A stretch of DNA of 64,000 nt from Rhea pennata (lineage: Eukaryota; Chordata; Aves; Rheiformes; Rheidae), in the NCBI RefSeq assembly GCF_028389875.1, contig NC_084668.1:19239993-19303992 (forward strand). Direction: 5' to 3'. Positions 13,130 through 23,100 of the stretch are shown one piece after another. The notes beneath the pieces were generated by a model. That model was not told the DNA's origin and did not search any database. It worked only from the letters and a program-made list of their open reading frames with translations. The position numbers were made by a program, and so were the translations under genes. The first letter of the stretch is position 1. Each line of letters starts with the position of its first letter.

Positions 13130-13616
13130 AGAAAAGAAGCTTGAAAAAATTTATTTAAGGCTATCATTTAATATCCTTAAAGCTTAGCCTTTTTATAACA
13201 AAAGTTCCAAGAGGTATATTCACTTCTCAGACCTTTGTAACTGCCAGCCCCTTACAAATAATGCATATAATTGGTGATTGAATCATTTCTAGGTAGAAGT
13301 CAACTTTATAGAAAAATAATTTCATGATTACAAGTAAATGGATTTTTTTTTGTTCTAATAAATGGAAAATATGAAGATGTGGAACCTTCATAGTCTTAAA
13401 GCTATTAAGGTGGCTGTCCCTTAGACAATAGATTTTCCACATATAATCCTTTGGCAACACTATACTATAGTACAATTATTTCCTGGCATGCAAGGTGACA
13501 TAGCTTTATGTTACACCCAACGTAAATGACAAGATACAGATTTCAGAATCTCTTAATAGCTGGCAGTTGATGCAGTGGAGAGGATCTTCATCTATCCCAT
13601 TTTTATTTTATTTTTT
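13130..13616 (-). other. GCG: GCG 3' UTR (end approximate)
   Basis: Two overlapping AATAAA motifs (plus 13599-13610) lie within 18 nt of the stop, probably too close to act. The next AATAAA is at 13155-13150, giving a 3' UTR of about 480 nt. The end is inferred. Confidence 0.45.
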
Positions 13617-13641
13617 TTACTGGTATTCTCCCAAAAGGTCC
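13617..13641 (-). CDS. GCG: GCG exon 7 (last 8 residues and stop)
   Basis: Acceptor CTTTTTTCCAG. Joining AG|G gives R, then DLLGEYQ and TAA. Phase and sequence match the tail I recall for chicken proglucagon, which confirms use of the weak exon 6 donor. Confidence 0.92.
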
Positions 13642-16600
13642 CTGGAAAAAAGAAGCAGTAGTAATTAGGACATATTATAAATTTCTTGAGATTTATGAAA
13701 TATGTGCAGAACATTTTTTTTTCTGATTAAGACTTAGCAGATGTTAGTTCCACAAACTCCTTAGTACCTCTCTTCAATAACAGATTGAAGACACAATTAT
13801 GTCTAAAGAAAAAGCTTTTTAATAGTTTCTAATAGATGTTTTTCTTAAATTATTTGTTTCAACGCTGAACTACAAATAAACATAATACTATGAAAACACT
13901 AATCAAATCTGTAATTTAATTATAGCTTCCAATTTTTTTGAGATAGTATTTGTTGTTTTAGATTTTGAAAATCAACTAGTGATTTTGGGTGCTTCAATCT
14001 TCAAAAGACTAAAAGTAATCTAATTTTCAGAATGGGCATCCAGAATTCTGGAAAATTTGGCCACAGATGTCTCTTTAGTTAGCATTTTATTATTTTTGAA
14101 ACTTTTTGCTAATGTTTACAAACAATCCTTAATTCTTAACCCATTCACAAAGCTTGGCTAGGCGTCTGCCTTTCCAAAGACATTTGCCTGTAGGCAAAAC
14201 TAAAGCAGAGATTTAAAATAGTTAGCCATTAGGAACTCCGGTTAGAACACCCTACTGCCTAACTCCAGGCCAGAACTTAGGGCCATCTTTAACATCACGA
14301 TCTTTAAAAATAATTGATTTAGTATCATATTAACAGTAAATATTTCTGATTTTATAATACTCACGCAAATGAGAGTTTTATTTATCAATACTTTTATATG
14401 GCCTCAATTCTGATGGCAGTTGATGGCAAAACTCCCCTCAAGTTAAATAGGAAACTATTTAACAGGTTCACCATTGATGCAAAACATAGATTGTATTTGG
14501 AATGATTTCTGTTTATAGTGTGCTATCCTTATTCAGCACTGTGTGTAATATAAATTTTATAATACACTTATAGATATGTTCGTGGTTAGAGAACAAAGAA
14601 TGGTATTTTCTCTATGTGTGGTAAGTACATTTAAACCTCCAGTATATTAAGAATTAACATGATCAAAATTCAAGCACCTTTGGGTAACTTTTGTGTTAAT
14701 CAGCCATTTTAAGAACTCTTTGGCAGCCATGTCATCAAGAATTTTGTTGATATCACTCGTGAAAGTGCCGTCTGCATGTCTTCGGCCCATTTCTTCGGCC
14801 ACAAGAGCTTTTTCTGGGAAACTTCAAAGGGAAGAAATTATCAAACAATTCATAGATCAAAATAAACAAACTGCTTAAAAGGGCTTCATTATAGAATCTA
14901 ATGAACTGTACGTTTCTGGTGGTTGCAAGGAGTGAAAGTTTGATCCTGATGTTATGGTTCAATATAAGATGATATATATCAGAACACCTTCTTTTAAACA
15001 TTTTTTTAATGTTTAATATTTAAGCATTTTTTAAACAATAGAAAGCAAGCTAGAAGTCTCCCTTTACCAGGTAGAGATTTTTCCTTTAGGTGAATCTAAA
15101 TTCCTCTCAAGAATGTTTGAAAAAGTCAAACATACAACAACATACCTCAGTCTGCACCCAAGTGGACTAAGCAACAATAAAATTCACAGTAGACTTACTA
15201 AAAGTCATTATTTAAAAAATACTATAAAATAATATAGCCAAATTTTTATATGCTTTTTGTTTAGGCTTTTGAATGGACATAGAAGGTCCTAATTTTGTAC
15301 TTAAAATTGTTTTACATTAACATTTAGACAGTAACTAACAGTAACTTTTTTTTTTTTTTTTTTAATACCTCTTTTACAACATCAGCAGTTTGGATTTGGA
15401 ATCAGATCCTTATTCTTGGCTCTCTCCTTTTTTTCACTATTGGAAAACCATTCTACCAGGAGCCTGATATAGAAAGTTTTCCTCTCTTGTTTCATCCCAT
15501 CAAGCATAGGAAGGTTTTAACCAATTCCCATAAGGTGGACTGATACTGAAGAACACCGTGCTTTATGACCAGTGACAGGCAGAGTAATTCTTCTCAAGTA
15601 ATAATTTAGCACGGCCAGTAAGTTCTTTCAGACAAGTCTATGCACAAGTTTGACTGCAAATACTAGTAAATATTGAGAAGCAGGAGGTTGGTCTACATTT
15701 AGTTGTCCCAACACTATATAAATACAACACTATATAAATAAAAATAACACAATATAAATATCAAGAAGCAAGAGGGTGGTCTACATTTAGTTGTCTAGGT
15801 TTCCAAACTCAGTTTATAACAGCTAGATTGTAATCTCTATTTCTTACAAATACTAAAATACTTTATTTCTTCTCTTGAAAATAAAACATGACAGAAAAAA
15901 ACCCTGCAAATCTGAACATCACTATGAAGTGGCACCAACCCTTCCCTTCTCTTTATAGCTGACCTTATTCATTTAACACTGTTTTTTCAGGAAATAGTCA
16001 TTTTTTCCATAGTTTACCTTTTCCTATTCACTCTTCCTTGACTACAACACACAATCTTGTCTTACAGATTATATTTTATTGTTGTCATTATTTATTATTT
16101 TTATATAGTGTAAGAGACTTACATAGTACTTTACAGCTGGTAGAATATATAATATCAGAGACTGAACTGAAATCCCTGCCCCGAAGAGCTTACAGTCTAA
16201 AGGCACAAACAAGTACAGAACAGTTAAAAGAGGGGGGAGTGCTTGTGCATGATGCAGCTGCTAAGCCATGCAGAGTTGGAAATACGATGAGATGGAAGGT
16301 GCCTGGAGAAGATTAAAGGTGAGGGTGTTCCAAGCGTAAGACTATCATGAAGAAAGGTATAAATTCATTAGAGCAGATGAAGAGAATAGCAGGTTTGAGA
16401 AATCTGTGATTAGTGTATGGAGAACAAGTTATGAATGAAAGAAATCAGAAGCACAGGGCAAAACAGTGGATCATGGAGTCTAGGAAACCTTGAATGTAGC
16501 AAAAGAAGTAGATGTGTCTTAGAAAGGAAAGTATGTCATGGTTATAGGAATGATGGTTATTTTGGCAGCAGCAACTTAGGGAGACTGTGGAAGATAGGAA

Positions 16601-19600
16601 GAAGAAAAGCAATAATCAATAACTGTTAGGTATGGTCACCAAAGAACGGGCTACAGTTGTGGTGGCAGGGACAAGAGCAAAAATTTAATTTTGGAAATAT
16701 TGCAGAGGAAAAGATTGGCTGCAAAGAGGAAAAAAGAGAAAGGAATTTAAGAGGACACTGACTTGAGTTATCTCAATGGTGGCTAAGGAGACTGTGATTT
16801 TATGTGAAGGGGGAAAGGGGGTGGTTAGAGGAAGGTCTGGTGTAGTTTTAGATGTGTTGACCTTAAATATAACTTGACCTTATAGAGTGTAACAGCATGC
16901 TGAACAGGTTTGTTTTAGTCTGTATTTGAACTTAGTAATTTAAAACGGTAGTCTAATAACCACTGAATATCTTCTATTACAAAAGAAAAACATGAAGTAC
17001 AGCAAGAATGATCAAATATACATCAAGATTTCATCAGACTTGATTTCTAACCCCCAAGGCTAGGCAAAATTTAATAATAGGAATGGATGGATTCTTACTC
17101 TCTTCTTCCTCGTCCATTCACTAACCAAGCAATGAACTCTTTGGCAGCTTGACCTTCCAAATAAGAGGTGATATCACTGGTGTAAGTGCCCTCAGCATGT
17201 CTCTCAAATTCAGCATGACGCTTGGAGATCCCATTGCTGAAAGAAGAGCAATACTCTAAGATCAGTCTGTATTACTGTTTAAATTTTTCTCTTCTTTTCA
17301 TCTCTATTAATTACTATTTCCCACTAGACTAGCATTTCTTATTAGGGAAAAGGGATTTCTTTCCTTCTCAAATTACTCCCAATATTTTAATCTTTAAAGG
17401 CATTTTCTGTGCTGTGCAGAGATATCTGAACTATTTCTGAACAAGTCAAATCAGGTGCTGAAGGCAAATACAGCTGCATTGGAATGGTCTTCTGCTAGAT
17501 TAATTAGCTCTGCTCTACAGAGTAAGCGATAATCTTGGAACAATTTCAGACCTGGTCATCTGCAGTTTATAGAGAAAGACAATTGCCTTCTCCCCCACTT
17601 CCATGCTTCTTTCTACAATATAGAGCAAAATGATAGCCATTTACACTAGCCATTTGGAAGACAAGTTGCAATGAGAATAAGACATATTTTGAATATTTTC
17701 CTCAGATAATTTCCCTTGCATTTGTATTTCAGAATTAGATACTTTCTGCCTAATTTTCAAATGCCTCTAGCCCTTTCTATTATTTTTCTGTCTTCTTGGG
17801 ATTTCACCATTCTTCCCAATTTAGTACCATCTGCACTTTTCATCAGCATGCTAACTAGAGTTATTTGGAAGATTTTTGATGAAATGTTAGTTTTGTGGAG
17901 ATATGCTCTTTCATTGAAGCTGAAACATTTCACAGACTTGGTATTGATTTTGACAGTGTTTTGAATGGAAAGATCTTTGTGATCCAGCTGCCCTCTTTGG
18001 TATTTCTCACAAAAGGAAGAATGAATATAGTATTTCAATATATTTTGCAAAACCACTCAGTGTATTTTTGTGTTGTTTGTTCAAAAATTCCAAAATTCAA
18101 AAATTCTCATCTCCTCCCCCAAAACACTGTTAGGAAACAAAATTTTGGCCTCCAGCAGCTCTTGTGTTCTTCATCTCCTTTTCTATTATGAACAATACAT
18201 ATAAAATAGGATTGAGTACTGAGGACTAAGCATTGAATCATCTTTTATCAGCTCTCCTCATCTTGATGCCTGGCTATTTTCCCTTCATGACCGTCTTCTT
18301 ACTAGTTTTCTTTTCTGATAACATAATGACTTTTTTAGTTTAGCCTTTTGTTTTTATCTTGTTCTCTCCACTTCTTTATTACTAAAAAAAATCCTTTCCT
18401 GAAATTTATTGTTCTCATTCTGTTGCATTCTGTGAACCATTTTGGAAATCAAGTTGCATATGGATATAGAGCACAGCTGCAGGAATAAATAACATAGAGA
18501 CGTTTCCTCTTTCCTCTTTGCTTGTAGGTGCAGGACAATTTATTTTGATAGATATTGCTTGGATAATGATATCATTGTAAAGGATACTAGCTATTTTCTT
18601 TCTTGCTTAACAGAAAACTAGCTTTAATCTTTTTTGAGCAACAAGTCTGGCAATTAGAATACCTTGAGAGCTGGTCTGGGAATTCGTCATTCTCTTTGTC
18701 CTCCTGTCCTTGTTGTCTGTAGCAGAATTCCACAATTATTAGATCATTATTACCAAAACATTTTGGAGTGTGCATGAGCTGATAATATTCTAATGGATAT
18801 TATTTATATATCATTATAAACAATCATGATTGAAAGATGAATATTATATATTTTTTGAGCTAACAATATCCTGAAATTCTTAGTTTACATTTTAAGATTT
18901 TCACTGGGATTTAAAAGCATTAACATAATAGATTAATGGATTCTGTAGGCAGATCTTCTCCATAACACAGGGCATAGAATTACACACTATTACTCTTGCT
19001 CTCAGCTTGGTAGCTTGTGTTTAAACAAAACATATCTTCAAAACATATGCAAACTCATGTCTTAGCAGTATTCTTGTGATACTAGTAAACTATTCAGTGG
19101 CCAAAAAAGCTTAAACCTTAGCTCTCTTTTTATGAATGAAGCCTCAGGATTAGAGTAGCTGTAGATAGAAAATTTTTATTAAATCCCAGCAGCCTAGACC
19201 TTTATTTGCATACATTATTGCTACTGAGCTTCATTCATTGAGACAATTGTCTCAATGAGGCTGAGCTACAGACTCGTGATAGATGGCATATCAGATAATA
19301 CACTGATACTATACTTGATTTATCCAAATTCTTTTGACCGATTCTGCATATATCCACATTTATAATAACATATTAATACCATATATAAATTATTCTTTAG
19401 CACTTTAGTCACCTGAGGATTATATGTGGTCTGTAATGGGAAGTGGAAATCAAGCAAGTTGAATTCAATCAGATACTAGATTTTTGGTTGTTTTTTTCCT
19501 ATATGGAGACTTATAACAATATGAGCAAAAGGCTTACCCATTTCTTTTAGTGCTCATTAACCATTGCACGAAATCTTGAGCTCGTCTAGTGTCCAAGTAC

Positions 19601-20195
19601 TTGCTGTAATCACTGGTGAATGTGCCTTGTGAATGACGTTTCACTTCATTCAGTTTTCTAGATTCATCTAAAGGTTCAGACTGGGAAGCTTTGTATGATC
19701 TATGAAAAATTTAGAACTTGTTAAATGGTACTGGTTACAGTACATCCTATAATGCATTGACTTTCCTTTTGAAATATAATTTTATACTCAGACAAGGTAA
19801 GAAAAAATGGCCTATCACTGGTCATTAGCTGGCTAGTAAAATCAATCAATATAGCAGATTGGATACCGCACAATTACAAGGTCTTTTTGGATAACCAAGT
19901 CAATTACTGCTTGAGATAACAAAAAGCTTCTGTGCTGTACTTCACAATATTAAAAAATTTTGCCAATTCTAATGGTAGATTAAGTACTGTATAATATTAC
20001 AAAAAAATAACATTAAGTCATAGTATGCTTTGCTTTGAACAATAAGAAAACAAAGTTCATACCAAGAGTTTGTAGAAGTTTGATCTAACATATTTACCTT
20101 GATTTCTCCTCTGTATCTTGAAGAGGATTTTGCCAGCTGCCTTGAACTATCATTAAAAGCAGCCCAGCAACAAAATAAACAGTTTTCATTTTCAT
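13617..20195 (-). CDS. GCG: GCG proglucagon, complete coding span (6 coding exons, 206 aa)
   Basis: Secreted prohormone of pancreatic alpha cells and intestinal L cells, cut by prohormone convertases into glucagon, GLP-1 and GLP-2. Joining 20195-20098, 19699-19538, 18716-18663, 17236-17099, 14821-14678 and 13641-13617 gives 621 nt without a break. The product has a signal peptide (about residues 1-20), an N-terminal propeptide to KR (53-54), glucagon (55-83) then KR, an Asp/Glu-rich linker, KR at 110-111, GLP-1 (from 112, or 118 for the active form, to 147), RR at 149-150 and 164-165, GLP-2 (166-198) and a short tail ending DLLGEYQ. Length and tail match chicken proglucagon as I remember it (206 aa). 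All splice phases agree. Glucagon has Thr16 and Ser28. Expression is probably driven by the TATA promoter at 25.7 kb. Confidence 0.98.
13642..14677 (-). other. GCG: GCG intron 6
   Basis: About 1.0 kb, AT-rich. Read-through of exon 6 would meet an in-frame TAA at 14649-14647 after 10 extra codons, with an AATAAA at 14382-14377. Nothing else recognised. Confidence 0.75.
14678..14821 (-). CDS. GCG: GCG exon 6 (GLP-2)
   Basis: Acceptor TTCCCTTTGAAG|TTTCCCAG, donor CAAAG|GTGCTT, 144 bp. It encodes [15 protein letters not shown] and the 33-residue GLP-2 ([20 protein letters not shown]..., ending TKVTQ). The donor is weak (+3 to +5 are GCT rather than AAG or GAG). The exon is joined here because exon 7 then supplies the tail known from chicken. 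Confidence 0.96.
15668..15795. repeat. Direct repeat pair flanking an AT-rich mini-array
   Basis: A 40-bp unit (15668-15707) recurs at 15756-15795 with 4 mismatches, including the shared GGTCTACATTTAGTTGTC. Between the copies, CAACACTATATAAATA-like units repeat about three times. Confidence 0.85.
16105..16870 (-). repeat. Ancient amniote interspersed repeat, probable non-LTR tail
   Basis: The segment CCCTGCCCCGAAGAGCTTACAGTCTAA, preceded by ACATAGTACTTTACAGC, is a signature of old amniote retroposon tails read on the reverse strand. It is followed by purine-rich sequence to about 16.87 kb. Family name not assigned. Confidence 0.45.
17099..17236 (-). CDS. GCG: GCG exon 5 (GLP-1)
   Basis: Acceptor GCTCTTCTTTCAG, donor GA|GTAAGA, 138 bp. 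It encodes [13 protein letters not shown], then GLP-1 ([16 protein letters not shown]..., ending WLVNGR), G and RR. The second residue after His118 is Ala, the residue pair cut by DPP4. If the donor is not used, the frame ends at once (GAG TAA). Confidence 0.98.
17237..18662 (-). other. GCG: GCG intron 4
   Basis: 1.4 kb, AT-rich; no exon, repeat family or conserved motif recognised. Confidence 0.65.
18663..18716 (-). CDS. GCG: GCG exon 4 (short linker exon, 54 bp)
   Basis: Acceptor ATTCTGCTACAG, donor AG|GTATTC. It encodes [17 protein letters not shown] between glucagon and GLP-1. The same acidic insert occurs in chicken proglucagon but is absent from human, from memory. It starts and ends in the same phase, so skipping would keep the frame. 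Confidence 0.95.
18717..19537 (-). other. GCG: GCG intron 3
   Basis: 0.8 kb. Its only notable element is a perfect 24-bp palindrome at 19235-19258. Confidence 0.7.
19235..19258. repeat. 24-bp perfect palindrome
   Basis: TCATTGAGACAA followed directly by its exact reverse complement, with AATT at the centre. Lies inside GCG intron 3. Confidence 0.85.
19538..19699 (-). CDS. GCG: GCG exon 3 (glucagon)
   Basis: Acceptor TTTTTCATAG, donor GG|GTAAGC, 162 bp. It encodes the rest of the N-terminal propeptide, a KR site, all 29 residues of glucagon ([16 protein letters not shown]..., ending WLMST) and the following KR, with NG begun. Confidence 0.98.
19700..20097 (-). other. GCG: GCG intron 2
   Basis: 398 bp between GTAAAT and TTTTTCATAG; nothing recognised. 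Confidence 0.75.
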
Positions 20196-20198
20196 TGC
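20098..20198 (-). CDS. GCG: GCG exon 2 (start codon, signal peptide)
   Basis: Acceptor TTTTGACAG|GCA; ATG at 20195, so three leader bases lie in this exon. It encodes [20 protein letters not shown], a basic start plus hydrophobic core, then [12 protein letters not shown]. Donor AG|GTAAAT. A second in-frame ATG two codons later is a weaker start choice, since birds keep MKMK. Confidence 0.97.
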
Positions 20199-23100
20199 CT
20201 GTCAAAACACAAATAAGGCAACAAACAAAAATGTGATCATCTTTATGTACCTCAGAATCAATTATAACGATAAAGAAACATCCTAAATGCTGATCTAAAC
20301 TTGAAGGTATTGAGAGCCTGTGTAAATGGAAGGAGACTACACAGTGCTTTCAGGAGGCATTCTGAGACCTTGTCAGACCAGGTGAGCATAAAGAAGTGCA
20401 TCCTCAGTTTCCTTTTTAATAGCGCAATAAAGCTCCTTATCTTCTTTGTTGTGGGTTATATTGATGACAAGTAGTAGATTTGTTTTTATAATTTTGTTTC
20501 AGTGCAAAACTAGTATACTGGTGTGGCTTTTATTTTTTTCCAGTTTATTTATTAGAGAAAAACAAAAGAAATCTGTGTGGAGAATACTGTCACATCAGCA
20601 ACTTATTCTTTCTTTCCAACTCTTGACCTTCCTTTAAAAAAATGTTTTGAAATAACATATACTGAAGCAGTAGGCCTCTGGAGTAAATGTCTTATTAGTG
20701 AGTGACTGTTCAGAAAAAGAACAAAACCACACACTAGCTTAACATTTCATGATATATATGATACGCCAAGTTCTGCTTGTTGCACTTTTGATATAATACT
20801 CTATTTAAGTTTAAGAGCTTCCAATATAGTCCATCACATGGGTATACACTTTGTTTTAAGAAAATAAGGCAGAAAATGTTCACTTCCAGGTGTAATTCTT
20901 ACTGTTATAGGTCATTCCATTGGCTCCAATGACATAAAAGAAATGGCTAGGTCATTATATGTTTCCTCATTGTAAGCACTCTAATAACTTCAAGAGTCTC
21001 ACTAATTTTAATATGTTATTCAATACAAATTAGAGTATTACAGTCTGTATAGAACTTCTGGTGATTCACAGCCAAGCTACAATTCCCTTACTTACACTGG
21101 TGACTGATTACTCAGGCAAGTAGTTCGGTTATAACTTTTACTGAAAGTCAGCAAGGGGAGTAAGACATTCCCTATTCCCCTAGTTATGTGTGCTAAGATT
21201 CTCATTATTTAATGTATTGTTATTAACCTGTTGACACATAATCTTCTATAGGACAAACACCATTGGACAAAGAAACTAATCATTTGGTGCTCATAAAACG
21301 CTTTGTAAGAAGGAGCATGAGCAGCTGATGGTTAATAGGCTCAAAAGTGCTTTGCATTGAGAACATCTATATGAACGGAAATAAGAGAGAATCTACTTTA
21401 AAAATCATCTGCTATATATTGTTTATTGTTAGTTGTTTTGAATCATTTACTTTATGGAATGACTGTTTAGAAAAGGAAATTAACTTCAAATTTGGTTAGG
21501 TGCTTTTGACTGTGACAAATAAATATGCCATTCATTCAGTGAATGAAAGCTCATTCATTGAATGTTGAACAGTAAATGCTCATTCATTCAAACTTTAAAA
21601 TCAGTACAAAACACAATACTAATCTGCTATAAAGCAACAGAAGTTGCAATGAGTTCACCTCAGTAAAAACATCTTTGGAAATATTTCATCATGCACTTCA
21701 ACTGGTACTTGTTTGTGCATATGAAAGAGCCATTCTGCCATCCATGAAAACTTTCAATGGAAGTTTATATTACAGCCTGAAATATAAAAGGAGATAGAAA
21801 AGATGAATGCACTGAAATAAAGTGGTCGGTGGCAAAATAAGACCCAGCTAAAAGACATCCGCCACACTAAATTTAATCTACACTGAATCATATCCTCCAA
21901 TTCCGCTGATTTTATTCATTTAAATTCAGTGAGTTTTCAAGCAGTCTGAGAGAAAACTTACCTATTCTCTATTGTAATGCCGTGCCACAATAGGCTGAAT
22001 TTAAATATCTATGGCCTGGAAGAAGACAAATCAAAGTTCTGAAGGAAAGATGTGTAAAGAAGGTGCAAATTTTCTCTGCCTTGGGATTCAGCTGGCTGTA
22101 CACTGAGCAGTGCAAATGTAGGGCTATATTAAAACCTTTTAAAAAGCCTACTCCTGCATCAAAAGCCTTGCTGCTGCAGGGGTTCTACTCTGCTCTAGTA
22201 TTCTCCCCCAGTTTCAGTGCAGACTTTTTGTAGAATCTTTCTGTTTCTTCCATTAGTTATGGAATGACTTATAGTTGAAGATTAAAAGTAATAAAATAGA
22301 ATAATCTCTGGAACCCAGCAATCTAACTGAAGTCTCTGAGTGGATAATGCAGCAATTTTACTATAAATGGTTCATGATTAGCAGATATACTCTGATTATA
22401 TATGTTCTAAATAAATAAAAGCATTCAGTAATTCAGGCTGCCAAGATGAAGTTTTATTTTTTCAAAGAGAAACGGCTAGAGCAATGATTGTTAGCGAATA
22501 TATACTTACCACATGCGGCCTACCATGTCATGTACTATAGGGGAAGCTGGAGGAATTAAGCATACATGAAACTGGAATGTATCTTATGGTAGATCTCAGC
22601 TGGTATAAATTTTAACTTCATTCTATGAATCTATATTAATTTACACAAGATTTGCTCTCTGCTATGAACAGCTTGACACTTGACAGGCATTTTCTCAATA
22701 GTTAGGAAGAATATATTGATGCTAGCATTTCGTGAGGCCTAAAGTTTAAGAGAATCTTAATGGATCTAAATTAAACGGATCTAGATTAAATTAATCTAAA
22801 TACTATATTATAATACGTCAATGTCAAAATCAAAACAGTTAAGTCCAGTCTTAGGCAAAACCAGGCAACTAAGTTGATGAATACAAGATCTTCTGGTAGA
22901 TTGTACCATTAAGTGACGGAGTCCATTTCCCTGTTTCCACTAGAAGCCACTGCTAGTACTGCTAATTTTTTGATGGTGTGCATGGAGGCTAATGCTTCTC
23001 TGGTTTCTGTAGTGCCCTAGTACAAGAGATTTGATTCCTACACCTCATCATACCCTGCCTTTAGCAGCAACAAATGACAGCGGCCATGAAATCATTCAGC

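Larger units (their letters stand above)
14822..17098 (-). other. GCG: GCG intron 5
   Basis: Holds a T run (15344-15363), a 40-bp direct repeat pair (15668-15795) and an ancient interspersed-repeat candidate (about 16105-16870). For a transcript that stops at the GLP-1 exon, candidate poly(A) signals are ATTAAA (plus 17070-17075) and AATAAA (plus 16075-16080). Confidence 0.75.

Noticed and set aside
13599..13610. AATAAA motifs within 18 nt of the GCG stop codon
   Set aside because: Too close to the stop to be the likely poly(A) signal, and part of a T/A-rich stretch. The signal at 13150-13155 was preferred.
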